DNA from: Lenzites betulinus
Lineage: Eukaryota > Basidiomycota > Agaricomycetes > Polyporales > Polyporaceae
DNA: 64,000 bases
NCBI GenBank assembly: GCA_022264855.1
Contig: JABYQU010000035.1
Location: 310,001 to 374,000, forward strand
Direction: 5' to 3'
Under the pieces are notes generated by a model. The model was not told the origin of the DNA. It worked only from the letters and a program-made list of their open reading frames with translations, and ran no database searches. Below, in pieces: positions 1 to 11,564 of this stretch. How positions within the stretch are numbered: the first letter of the stretch is position 1; every line of letters begins with the position of its first letter. Both the position numbers and the translations under genes were made by a program.

Positions 1-762
1 AACTCAGTCACCACGCCGAAGTTCGAGCCGCCACCGCGGATCGCCCAGAAGAGGTCAGGGTTCTCGGTCTCGTTCGCAGTGCGAACGGTGCCGTCAGCGG
101 TGACTATGGTGACCTACACGGGGTCTGTAAGACACAAAGGAAGGGCATGGAAGAGAAATCACGGACCTGTACGAGGTTGTCTATAGCGAGGCCGTGCTCT
201 CCGCTGAGCCATCCGTACCCACCGCCGAGAACAAGGCTAGAAGATACGCAATGTCAGCCGGCGGAACCAATCGCTGAACTCAGTCCGCAACTGACCCTCC
301 CACGCCGGTCTAACGAAAGGCAGTTCAGCATCAGCTTTATCCTCCACAAAGGCGCGAGATACATACGTGGTTAACGGTACCGCCGACGGTGGCGAGCCCG
401 TGCTGGATCGCTGCCTTGTCGACTGTCTCCCAGATCGCACCGCCGCCGACGTACCCCAGCTTTTTCTCGGGGTCGATGCGCGCGATGTTCAGGTGTCGCG
501 AGAGATCGATGACGAGCCCGCCCTCGCTTGAGGACGCGCCCGAGGGGTTGTGTCCTCCGCCCTTGATCGCGATGGGGAGCCCGTTCTGCTTCGCGTAGAG
601 GATCGCGGCGGACACGTCCTCCGCGTCCTTGACGAACGCGACGACCGCGGCGGGGCGCGCGGCGTTCCGCGCCCAACGGGAGAGGGCCTGGTCGTACCCA
701 TCGTCGCCGGGGGTGAGGACGTCGCCCTTGAAAGTGGACTTCAGAGTCTGGAGAGCGGACAT
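1..762 (-). CDS. FAD-linked oxidoreductase, berberine-bridge-enzyme type (partial, N-terminal part)
   Basis: This is a flavin oxidase of the FAD_binding_4/BBE family; such enzymes oxidise sugars, alcohols or secondary metabolites and pass electrons to oxygen. The start at 762 is followed by a PCMH-type FAD domain. It contains KGGGHNPSG, whose His is the usual 8-alpha covalent FAD attachment site in the family. It continues with [17 protein letters not shown] and ends at the window edge in an [10 protein letters not shown] motif. Joining exons in frame gives about 762-367, a 14-nt micro-exon at 309-296 (encoding TGVGG with the next base), 236-167 and 113 to below 1. No signal peptide is evident. 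The second (cysteinyl) FAD site of bicovalent members was not seen. The C-terminal substrate domain lies outside the window, so the substrate cannot be guessed. Its neighbours are P450s and an SDR, suggesting oxidative metabolism of a small molecule. Confidence 0.88.
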
Positions 763-1594
763 TCTTGTGTTGTGTTGATGCAGTACTGTGCTGTGCTGAG
801 CGGCTTTATAAATGCCCTCAAGCTGCTACGAGCTGCGCAAATCCCCCTGCGTCCTGAAGCCACAACACGTTAACGTCAGATTGGGTACGGGTACCGCGAG
901 CAAACGAGCAGACGGGCTCACGCTGGTTTGTGCCAAGGAGCAGCGTGTTCTGTACACTAAGACGGCTTCGTATGTCCGCAGGTCTTAGTAGATGGCAGCC
1001 TGGGAACGGATTAGAGGTCCTGAGAATGCGCAAGGCACGGATGAAGTCCTCGCTGTGGGCGAGGCTGATCCGATCTTAGTTCGATACTAAGTGATACTAG
1101 TCCGATGAACTAATCGATCATCATCAACCCGGGTACCGGTTGAATCGGTCGTTCGTCATGTTGAACTACGACTACCAGACCGTAGGTATCCTTTAGATCT
1201 CAAATGACAAACCCGATGTCCACGAAAGTGTACCACCTGTATGTACGCACTAGTAGTAAGCAGTTGTCCGCGAGCTGTCCTTTGAGTTTTGCCGGGTTTC
1301 TGCTAGTACTTGGAAAGTGACTGCGGTCAAAAGGTGCCTCAGTCAGTGTCATAGCCGTCGACAGTCGGGCAGTGAATCGCGTGCTTGATTTTAGTTGAAA
1401 TGCGGTGGGTGGCAGGCTGACATACGAGGCTGAAGTTAGCATTGCATCCGGGTGGTCCAAGTTTGCGTATAGACTATATCTACTGTATTCTTACACTTCC
1501 TACAACGACCAGAGCTTCCGGGTGACGATACTGCAGCGCGCAGGGATTTGTAAAAACGGATGCAGCAATAGAGAATGAGCTTCAAGGGTGATCT
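763..1594. other. Intergenic region
   Basis: This holds the upstream region of the FAD oxidase and the downstream region of the first P450. Short open frames here (for example minus strand 1200-1460) have no recognisable domain and no splice continuity. I see no RNA gene or transposon remnant. Confidence 0.5.
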
Positions 1595-3669
1595 TCAACT
1601 TCCATTTGACAGGGCGTCGAGCAAGGCTCGTGCCTTATCCGACCGCACTGTGACCGTACACTTGAAAGGACTGGGGTGACTTGGGGAACTCGTTGTCACT
1701 ATACTGAGATGATACCTCGAGAGTCGAATCCACGACTCACCTGATAACGGACCCCGCGCTTTCCATCAACGGTTCTACAACTCTGCCGTTTTCTACCGCC
1801 TTCGAAATGTTGTATGTCGCGAGAACCATCGAGCATGCAGCAATAATCGACGCCTCAGCAAAGAACACCCCCGGACATCTCCTGAGGGTTCATGAGACTC
1901 CTCCGCGGTGGTAAGTCCACTGCGTAATTGCTTACCGCCTCCCGAAGCCAAAGCAGAAATCCCTCGGGTCCCGCTCGGGTTCCCTGCCTTCTGTATGAAT
2001 GAAACGATCGGGGTTGAACGTCATAGGGTTCTCGTAGGTCTCCGGATCGTGCAGGAATCGCCTATCGTTCGGTACAGACTGAGCGATATAACCTTACAGC
2101 GAGCACACATCAACATACCACACGTTCGCGATGACGACCGTTCCCTTCGGCAGAAAATGCCCTCGATGAAAATCGTCCTCAGTGAGCTGGTGAGGGAAAG
2201 CTAGACGGACGTTGCCGGTAAACGCCATGGTAGGTGGATCAGGTAAGGAAGCAGCGCCTGCTCACCAATGGGTGCTACGGGGATCCACCGCAGAACCTCG
2301 AGCACTAAGGCGTTCAGGTAGGGAAGTCTCTCCCGGTCTGCTAGCGTCGGCAGACGATCATTGCCGATAATCGCGTCAATCTCCGCTTGTGCCTTCCGCT
2401 GTGCTTCGGGGAAGCACGACATTGCTAGGAAGAAGGTGCTGAGGGCGGCGACTGTCTGAATCTCGTGTCAACGACGAGATCCGCGGGGTTTCTGGCCGCG
2501 ACGAGCTCACTGTATCGGCGCCTCCTGTGCGGGAGAGGTTCATTATGTGTAAAGCCTGTCCTAAAGTGGAGACCTACCTGCGTAAAGGGCGACGGCAGCC
2601 ATCTTGATCAGTTCTTCTTTCCGCTTGCCGTGGTGGCTCTGTAGCATCTCCGATGTGAAGCTGGGAAGAGCGGTGCCGGCTTTCTAATAGTTCCCCCGTC
2701 AGCGTCGTCCGGGTATATACAGATTAGGAGCCGACCATCTGCTCCTTGGTCCATTCAAAGGGTAGGTCGGCCATCCGCTCGAAGGTTCTGTTCTGCTCGG
2801 CTACCTTTTTCTTCCACTGAGCACCGGGGAACCAAGCGGGAATAAAGCGCACTGCAGCACTATCAGGCCCTGGCGTACTGGAGTGGATGTTCATGGTTCT
2901 CACACAAAGGAAAGATGTCAGCCAGGTAAGCACCCGGTGTTGTAGCTTCTGTGAACTCCTTCATGCATGTGTCCACCGTGTGTACGATGGCATCCTGATC
3001 GCCTTGGACCTTGTACCCGTATGTGATTGTGACAATGGCGGAGGCAGCGAGCCTGTCGAACGGGGTCAGATTACGCCTCGCGGAAGAAGACAACCAGCTT
3101 ACGTATGTAGATCTTGGACCAGGGAATCCGATCCGCCGCGCAGCTTAACGAGGAAGTCTCGCGTCTCGTTCTCGAGCAGGGGATGGAAGCGCGCGACGCT
3201 TGTCCGGCTGGCGAGCACTTGAGCGGCCATTCTGCGCATCTCCTTTAGCCGCTCCCCGTATGGCGCGAGGATCATGGCACGCGCCCAGCCTATCATATCG
3301 CCCGCGACGGGGACGGACGCTCGATTTGAGTAGATTGCGCTCTTCTTTTCCAGCAAGTCGGCGGCATCCTTAGGAGAATTCAAGATGACCACCGGTTGTC
3401 CAAGAAGAGACAGCGAAACGATATCGCCTAAGAGCAGCGTCTAGAGTCAGTCACAGCAATATAAGAATATATGCATTCAACGTACCCCAGCGCCGGCCCC
3501 ATTCAGCAAAGGTAAGCCAATGATATGCGGTTGGCATGTCGAGGATATTCCCGATAAGGGGATAACCAGGAGGACCAGGGGGCAAAGGCCCACGGCGCCG
3601 CCTCTGCAAGCGACGATACATGAAGGTGACCGCCGTGAGGGCGATCAGCGCGGCAGCGACGGTGAGCAT
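1595..3669 (-). CDS. Cytochrome P450 monooxygenase, tandem copy 1
   Basis: A heme-thiolate monooxygenase anchored in the ER membrane. The start at 3669 gives a hydrophobic anchor, then the proline-rich hinge RRRRGPLPPGPPGYPLIGN. Further on are an I-helix ALYAGGADT, the ExxR helix (LEVLRW), the PERF-type FNPDRF and the heme loop FGFGRRRCPG with its cysteine. The coding sequence is split into many small exons. I could join all of them in frame with GT-AG introns, for example 3669-3486, 3427-3103 and from 3052, down to a TGA at 1595-1597. The copy therefore appears intact even though contiguous open frames are short. It resembles fungal O-methylsterigmatocystin-oxidoreductase-like P450s (CYP64 clan, CYP5144-like); the subfamily is my inference. 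It is paralogous to the P450 at 5354-7367, lies in the same orientation and shares most intron positions, so tandem duplication is likely. The C-terminal tail is the most divergent part. Confidence 0.86.
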
Positions 3670-5353
3670 GTCGAAGCTGAAGGAAAGGAGGGTACGCTTG
3701 CACAGTGGTGCAAAGCGGGAGCAGAGGTCTGGTGGGGTGTCTCGGTCCCCATATATGCCCCTTAGGCCCAAGGATAGAGTTCTATTCCATTGCTTAGGGC
3801 CCGTAGATCCCAAGAAGCCCCCGCCGAGCGAAACGGACATCTTGGAAGGCGTTTCTCGGGATCGATGTGCCACAAATCATCAGTGACGGGAAAGCCTAGC
3901 TCGCCCATGCATTGCTGAAGTAGTCTGTCACATCTGCTAGCAAAACAGAAACTATCGTAACAGCTGCATCAGTACTTAAAGCGCCGTCGTGGACGTGTAA
4001 GTAGATGTGCAAGTCGTTGTAGAACCGCCGTACCGTATGATATTATAGGCATGTCTTGTTGCATATATTCATCGGTTGTAAGCGCGGGATGCGCATCCGT
4101 GCCGCCTGCCTGGGATCGTACGGGCATAGATAGGCCAAATGCCACATAGGCTTCCTAGCGCTGTCAGGCACTTTGAAGTCTAGACGGACTTTAAGACGTA
4201 AAGCACGCACCAATCTCAGGTGTTTTGCTTCCATGCCTCCCAGCCCTTATTGCAAGAATGTCTCGACGTTGATCAGACCAAATGCACTCACCGGACCATG
4301 TGTTGCATCAAGCGGTCACTACTGGAACAATCGCTAGTATCGCAAAACCCGCGGCGTAGGCGCCACAGGCTAGCGGAGAATGGCACACCTTGAACGCGAT
4401 TTGAACCTCTCGCTCATAGCCGACATCCCTGTTTCACCCGCGAGGTTGTGGTCTAGAACGCTGAGTGTGCCCTTGACTCCCAAAACATGGGATATCAGTG
4501 CGGCGATTGGAAATGAAGTTGTACGTACTGTCTCGCTCGCCGAACCTCCAGCCGAGCCTGCACTGCTCATGCACACGGGGAATCCAAGACATGTGTGCTT
4601 CGGGGTTCCCCACGACCGCCGCCGAGCAATGCTATCTATTATAGCCTTGACGTCGTGTGAACTCCATGAGTCAACGTCCCGGAAGATAGACGTTAGAAGT
4701 GAGAACAGCAACTAGCAAATGTTATCATAGAGAAAGCGGCGAGCGATGTTGGCGTTAAGTGGAAAGCGCCTGGCACCTGCTAAACAAAAGTACTGCCGAG
4801 TTGGGAGAGGACAACGTTATGGTACTTAAGCGCTGAACGCGTACTACTGTGCTTTGTGGCGCTAGGATGATCTCGACTAGTACGGTCTCGCTGCGGAAAA
4901 CACTCGGTCCACTCGGTCACGGTTGTCGTGGAGCTACCACGGTTCATCCACGCCGCCGGAATAGAAGAGCTGGAATACAACGCGGCCCCACATAGACACG
5001 CCCGAGCCTGGCAATGCTGAGTTTAACCGGTGCTCGCCGGGTGTGATATCGCATGTATTTATACGTAGCGGGCCCGATGCGACGATGCGCGGCTACAGGA
5101 TGTAAGGAATGACTGTCCGCGAGACGGTGGAGACTTGTACTACTTCTGACTCTATATGCAAGTATGGCGTGCGCGCGACGCCCCTTCGTAGTGTACGCGC
5201 CGGGCGAAAACCAAGAGAGCCTGGTAGATGAGAGAGAGAGAGAGAGACGGGGGCCGAACTGGGATGCAAGATGATGACGGAGATGCAAGCAAGGACCAAG
5301 GCAGGTGAGAGAGGGAGGGGGAGATAGGGGGGAGAAACGGGGACAGCGCGAGT
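3670..5353. other. Intergenic region between tandem P450s
   Basis: This 1.7 kb stretch contains the promoter of P450 copy 1 and the 3' flank of copy 2. A short GA microsatellite (about 9 units) lies near 5229-5247. Several open frames occur on both strands, but none shows a domain or a joinable exon series. No third P450 remnant was recognised. Confidence 0.5.
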
Positions 5354-7367
5354 TTAGTTGCTGTGGTTTTCAATGATGGTGTGCAGCAGCGCCTCGGCCT
5401 TCGCAGAGCGGGGCTTGATGTCGCATAGGTAAGGGGGCGGGTGGCTGACCGCACCACCCGTGTAGTCGACGGAGGGCTCGATCGGCTCGCCCGTCGCGGC
5501 GTCCAAGGGCTTCTCGATGTTGAACAACGCGAGGTTGGCAGCGATGGCCAACCAAACCGTTGCGTCCGCAAGCTGGAGGCCGGGGCAGATGCTGCAAACA
5601 GGCGGGTGTGTTAGTTCGCTTGCGACACCTAGCACAATGTAAGTACGTTGACGTACCGACGACCGAATCCGAAAACAGCGCCACGCGGGTCGGCCTCAGC
5701 CTCCTTGCCAGGCGCCGCCATGAATCGCTCGGGGTTGAAGGACATCGGCTCCGGGTAGACCTCAGAGTCGTGGAGTATTTGCCTGTAAATCGCAAGACAC
5801 CATGTCAAGTCTGGCTCAGAAGCAACATCGGGAAAATGACACGCACCAGCAGTTCGCGAGGACGACGGTGCCCTTGGGGAGAACGTAGCCCTCGTAGACA
5901 TCGTCTTCCATCAACAGATGGGGGCCAGCTGCAAGAAATGCGGGTCAGCAAACGCTCGATAGTAACATCGACCGCCGAGGTTCGCGCGCTTACTGAGGGG
6001 AGCGACGTTGTTCCAACGGAGGACTTCCAGGAAGACGGCTTGGATGTAGGGCAGGTTTTCGCGGTCCTCAGCAGTGGGGAGACGGTCCGAGCCGATAACG
6101 GCCTCGATCTCAGCATGGGCCTTCTTCTGAACCTCGGGATGAATGGTCATGGCAAGGAAGAACGTGTTGATCGCCGACACAGTCTATACACCCGCGATCA
6201 GTATGTGGCTGAGACGACGGTCGCGCAGAACTAACCGTGTCCGCGCCACCAGCGTAAAGGGACCCGGCCGCGTTCTTGACAAGTTCGTCACGCTCGGGCG
6301 TGATGTCGCCCTCCAAGTTCAATGAGGTGAAGTTGGGAACATCCGTGCCGGCAGCCTGGATTCAGATTAGTTACACAGGTACGTCCTCCGGCACAGCGCA
6401 AAGATGCGTACCATGCGCTGCTTAACATATTCGTGGGGTTTATCGCACATCTCGTCAAGAGTGTGACGCCACTGGGCGGCAAGCTTCTTGAAACCGGCGC
6501 CGGGGAACCATGCGGGGACGTGCATGACTGTGGTAGTGTGAGCAAGCGCATTTGGACAACCTCAGATATATTGACGCACGAGCAGGGAAGATGTTGACGA
6601 GGAACATAGAAGGACTGGTAGCCACGGAGAACTGCTCCATGGCCTCGTCCACAGTCTTCACGAAAGGGTCGTTGTGTGATTGTACCTCGTACCCATGAGA
6701 CATCATGAGAATGATCGCACCAGCACACCTATCACACCGGCAAAGGTTAATCACGCGCAGAGGAGACTCAGTGGTGGAAACTTACTTCTGAATGTGCTTG
6801 ACGCGGTCCAGAGGCTCCTTGTACATATCGATGACGAAGTCCTCAGTCTTGTTCTGAATGAGGGGACCGAAGCGCTCTACACTCTTCTTGCTGCCGATGA
6901 GCTGCGAGATAAGACGGCGGTATTCGCGGAACTTGTTGCCATAGGGGAGGAGGATGAGGGCCCGCTTCCAGCCGACGAGCTCGCCGCCCATAGGGACGGA
7001 AGGGCGGGAGGAATAAATCGAGCTCTTCTTCTCCAGAAGGTCAACGGCAGGCTTGAGCTTGTTAAGGATGACGTAGGGCTGGCCGAGGCAGGTCACAGAC
7101 ATGATGCCGCCTAACAGTAGCGAGCGTCAGAAATGCCGAGCACATACAAGCGTGTGAGCACATGAAGTCCTCACCCCAGCGTTCGCCCCACTGAGCGAAG
7201 GTCCGCCATTCGTGGCTAGAAGGCATGTCCAAGACGTTGCCGACAAGCGGCAGACCCTTGGGGCCCGGGGGGAGGGGGCCCAGTCTCTTCTTAGTGAAGA
7301 GGCGGCTGAAAAGAATGACCGCCACCAGGATGGCAGCGGCGTCGAGGAGGGTCGGCGAGTATGCCAT
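5354..7367 (-). CDS. Cytochrome P450 monooxygenase, tandem copy 2
   Basis: A complete membrane-bound fungal P450. The ATG at 7367 starts a hydrophobic anchor followed by RLGPLPPGPKGLPLVGN. Downstream come the C-helix region (VGWKRALILLPYGNKFREYR), the I-helix SLYAGGADT, the ExxR helix LEVLRW, FNPERF and the heme ligand loop FGFGRRICPG. The stop is at 5354-5356. Exons are joined by 50-60 nt introns at positions largely shared with the neighbouring copy. For example, an intron after the FPA/FPL codons precedes a conserved PAWFPG motif in both. The C-terminal region ends in PPPYLCDIKPRS, typical of CYP64-clan enzymes. The substrate is unknown. Adjacent oxidoreductases suggest participation in oxidation of a lipophilic compound, but this is inference. 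Confidence 0.93.
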
Positions 7368-9182
7368 AGTAGTACAAGCAGGAGGGATGGTCGGGGAGGA
7401 GGAGGAGGAGGAGGAAGGGGGAATGCGCAGTGCTCAGGGCGAGGAGCGTGACTTATATCTATGCTCAGGAACCCCGGGGAGCGTTTGGGACCACCGCAAG
7501 GCCGGAAGCCAGTGATCAGCGGGCGAAGCGGGGGGCGTCGTTCTGGCCATGGGTGATGGAGAACGTCGGTGGGTTTTCCCTCCCTGAAAGGGAATGTGTC
7601 TCCAAGATGACCTGAGGGGGAATCTATCAACCGGTTAACCATCAATGAAGCTGAGCCTTCCCACTCACCCACCAACAGACGCCGACTTTGGAATTCGCAG
7701 GCGAGCTTACTACGCGCTGTGGTACATTCAGCAATATGCTACCCTAGTACGCCCCCAAGTTTCCCGGGTTCCCGTAGCAGCTTCTCGTGCGTCAGAGGAG
7801 GTCAAAACGCGCAGAACCTTGGCGGACATGGGCGGAAGTCGCGGTGCGTCTAGCGTCGAGTATCGTTGCGTGGAATCTTTCGAGCCGGATCCGAAGCTCC
7901 ATCAGGAGGGGCAGGCTAACTTCCCACATGGCAGTGGCACAGAGGACCTACATCCAGGCCGGATCTGTGTCTCAGTCCGGAGGCGCTAAGGGGACACTAG
8001 CTTGTGTCGCCAAAGAGCCGTGCCCGGAAGGGAACATGGCCCCAGATCCACCACTGATCCACCTTGGCGGCAGCGACCTGTCGGAGAGGTGTAATTTGAG
8101 CGCGCCCTCTTTCCCATCACGATGGTTTATGTCCTCCCCAGTTACCAGATGCTCGCCCTTGACGTTGCTCCCCGCCGACACACGCAAACGCTGCGCATCC
8201 GAGAGTTAATGTTGCAAGGGGCGCAGCTTGTGGTCGTGAATGAGACCGCGCAGAGCTTGCCGTGCAGGGTCCAGGGCGCGGGGATTGAAATAAGTACCGC
8301 TTTTCACATCCGCACTAGCTCTGATAGAATTCAAAGACATCATCATCTTACATATTCCAGCGCGCAACAGAGCAGACACGGGTGCGTGTATTGCCGGCCC
8401 CGGTCGCGTCCCGCTCGCACTCCAGCCTCAGCGGCCGCCGCATTTGAGCGCGTTTGTCGCTTGCTTGCAATTCAACGTACGAACGGATGATGGCAGCGAC
8501 GGTCTCATCGCGACGTCGAGCGTCGTGAGGCGTCGTGGCGAGCCTAGTCCACCCATAGCGTGCTCTTATCTGTTTTGGTCCAGCTCGGGCACTGTTCAGG
8601 CTGTGTCAAGCCTGTTACGCAGCTGCGATCTCCGAGGACGTACGTATCGTACGGGCTTGCGCAGATCTTTCCTAGCAGACACCGCCGCCTTCTAGCTTGT
8701 CCATCTGTCTGTACCAGTTGCCCCGGCGCGTGATGCGCAAGCACGCGACTGGGGCCTCGTGCAGGGCATTCCAGCCACCGTAAACACGCACTCGTTTGAA
8801 GGCCCAAACCTTCGAGGTAGAACTTTCTTCTTATCTGGGGTTGGGATGTGAAACTATCCCCCGAGCGGCTTGGTCATTCCGACGGTGTCAATATCTTCAA
8901 TTTCGGCCGCCTCGAGGCTCGAATGCACGGCCGTATCGAATGGTGAGAGCTGTATATGATGAGGTGTGGCGAGACAGAACAGACGGATACACGTAGGCGG
9001 GGTCGCGGAAGTCCGGATCGATGGGCGATAGCAAAGATGACTCCGTCCTGTTCTAGCAGTAACATTGCTTATCGCGCACATCCAAGCCTCCCCCAGGTCT
9101 CGCGTTCATTTCTTAGTCTCTTCCTGACACCACTCGTGAGCTGCTTGCACTTCCTTGACATAACTTTCGCAATATACACAGT
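7368..9182. other. Intergenic region between P450 copy 2 and SDR
   Basis: This is the divergent upstream region of the P450 and the SDR. A GGA-rich simple repeat lies near 7396-7420, just upstream of the P450 start. Open frames in 7640-9180 are short, low in similarity to anything I know, and cannot be joined into a plausible gene. I see nothing else I can support. Confidence 0.5.
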
Positions 9183-10760
9183 ATGCCTGGTCGTGTTGAG
9201 AACAAGGTGCATCATGTCCTACGTTACGATTCACGATCTGTGATCTCAATGGCGTCATGCAATTCTTAGGCTGCACTAGTCACTGGCGCCGGCTCGTGAG
9301 TATCCCAAACGCGTCCGAAACCCTGTGTATAACACGCCATCCAGTGGCATCGGCCTCGAGTCTGCGCTCCTCTTCGCACAGGAGGGCGCAAACGTCCTTC
9401 TCGTCGACATCAACCTCGAGGCGGCTGAGAAGGCGCTCGTGCTCGTCAAGCAGCGCTTCCCCAACATCTCGGCAGCTGCAGTAAAGGCCGATGTAGGATC
9501 AGAGGCGGACGTCAAGGCCGCGGTCGACAAGGCTGTCGAACTCTTCGGTCGTCTCGACATCATGGTGCGTCTCCTCATCCGCTGGGGCCGTAGCGCTCCG
9601 TGCGCTTAGGCTTCCGCCACGGACTGACATGGTCCATCGGGCTGTCTGTAGTTCAACAACGCAGGTGTGTTCGGCTGCTCCGGCCGTGGTCGGGTCAACC
9701 TCACAAGATCGCCCATACTGATGTGCGCGTCTGTCCCTGCCTCTGACAGGGATCATGCACCCCGCGGACGACACTGCATTGAACACGGAAGAGCGCATCT
9801 GGGACCTCACCATGCAGATCAACGTCAAGGGCGTCTGGTGGGGCTGCAAGTACGCCATCCTCGCAATGCGCAACAACCCCATCGACGAGGCTCGCGGCCT
9901 GCACACCGGCGGAAGTATTATCAACACCGCGAGTTTCGTCGCGCTCATGGGGGCCGCAACGCCGCAGCTCGCTTGTACGTACCTTTTAAACTCGATGCAG
10001 ATCATCAGCCCTGTTGTTTATACGGCTATCTAGATACCGCGTCGAAGGTGCGGATGCGCCCTTTGCCGCTACGTCGCAGGCACAGTAGTGTAACATCCGT
10101 GCGAACATAGGGCGCGGTCCTTGCCATGACCCGTGAATTGGCAATGGTACATGCTCGCGAAGGCATTCGCGTCAACTCCATCTGCCCGTACGTTCCTAGC
10201 CTTGCATCTCATATGCGATGTATGGGTGCTATAACCATGCTAACTTTCACTCTCTTTTCCGACCGGAAGCGGGCCTCTCAAGACCCGTACGTCCGCTCCT
10301 GCCTCCGATCCATTGCTTCCACTGACCTCCCCCTCCCACGTCCCCCGCCCGTACCGCTACGCTGATGCGCGCCCGGCCGCCGTCCCCGCCTCGCATCCAG
10401 CGCTCCTGATGGACTTCCTGAACACGCAGGAGAAGCGCGACCGCCGGCTCGTGCACCTGCCCATGGGCCGGTTTGGCGAGGCCATCGAAGTCGCGAAGGG
10501 CGCGCTCTTCCGTACGTGTGCATGTGCCTCCCATTCAGTCACGCGTGTGCTGATCCCGCGGTCGCGACATGCGCGCAGTGGCGAGCGACGACAGCAGCTA
10601 CATGACTGTACGTCTGGAACGCACCAATGGGCTCTGCAAGTGGCTGACCACCCTGCTTTCTTTCTAGGGCACGGACTTCAAGGTCGACGGCGGCTTGACC
10701 TCGTGCTACGTGACCCCCACAGGGGAGCCCGTCCTCGCTCCCCCCGCGAGCCTCGTGTAA
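9183..10760 (+). CDS. Short-chain dehydrogenase/reductase (classical SDR), 11 exons
   Basis: An NAD(P)-dependent oxidoreductase of the classical SDR family. Joined exons give about 282 residues, the usual SDR length. They begin MPGRVENKAALVTGAGSGIG (cofactor-binding TGxxxGxG). Next come the acidic residue after beta-2 (LLVDIN, suggesting NAD preference), the NNAG motif, the catalytic serine in NTASF, YTASK (catalytic Tyr and Lys) and a C-terminal VDGG. In-frame exons are 9183-9206, 9270-9295, 9345-9564, 9652-9664, 9750-9974, 10034-10047, 10111-10187, 10270-10286, 10401-10511, 10579-10607 and 10668-10760. Remarkably, the NNAG and YxxxK motifs sit on 13- and 14-nt exons. The summed length (849 nt) is an exact codon multiple, which supports the model. 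The substrate is unknown. Confidence 0.88.
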
Positions 10761-11564
10761 AGGCGCACGATCAACGGGTTTGGGGCGGTATACAACGTGC
10801 TGTACAGATAGATATACGATGCATAAATCAAAGACGGCTGGCTGTAAGTAAACCGATCCGGGCGGGTTTCCGTGAATCCGGAGGAGTCCGCAAGAGTACG
10901 GGCAAGCGCTCAACGTAGCGCTCATTCCCGCCAGAGCCCTGCAGGGGCGCTGGGTCTGAGACCGCCGTCTTTATTTCGGATATCACGTTCGTTCCTTCTG
11001 CTTGCGGGCACGGAGTGTGCAGGGTTGTTGATGTTCGTAGAGGGCACAGCCGGTTTCAAGCGTACATCTTGCCCTCCGACCACAACGAACCTCTACACCC
11101 CCGCATGCAGTTTCCTCAGCTTATGGAGCCCTAGGTAGGTGCAACGTAGGTATGTCAGTGCTTTCGCTCATGGCATGACATTGTAATTGGCATCTCTATA
11201 ACGCTGTCCAACCTGATTATGGACAGGAAGCCGTGGTTGAACGTTTGAACGTTGAGGTCTGAAGCCTGGGGCCGTAGCTTTACACAGCGGTTCGTCGTCC
11301 TCAGAGTAAGTTTCACACACACAAGTGACCTGGAGACTGTTCAAGGCGTAGAATGTCGGAACAACGTTAAAATCGTACAGTCGCTAACTGAAGAGCAAGG
11401 GGGTGACGCTAGATATACAAGGCGAGGAAACGTCCAAAACTACAACATCGCCCAACAACAAACAACTTCTCGTAAAATCGTTACTGATCATGATCTTAGT
11501 GCCCGCTTTCCGAGCGCGAAGGAGCCTTGAGATGCTGAGAGCTACCGACTCGTGCTGAGATGGC
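10761..11564. other. Intergenic region (3' ends of SDR and Mpo1-like gene)
   Basis: Convergent 3' flanks of the SDR and the Mpo1-like gene. Short frames at 10872-11138 and 11252-11530 show no recognisable domains. Nothing further is supported. Confidence 0.45.

Noticed and set aside
1715..1740. GTCGAATCC resembling a tRNA B box
   Set aside because: It lies in an intron of the first P450, without an A box or cloverleaf pairing.
1595..3669. First P450 as a pseudogene, because contiguous open frames are short
   Set aside because: All exons could be joined with GT-AG introns in frame, and the I-helix, ExxR and heme-cysteine motifs are intact.
5560..6234. A 224-codon plus-strand frame
   Set aside because: It overlaps exons and introns of the minus-strand P450 copy 2 and has no domain of its own.
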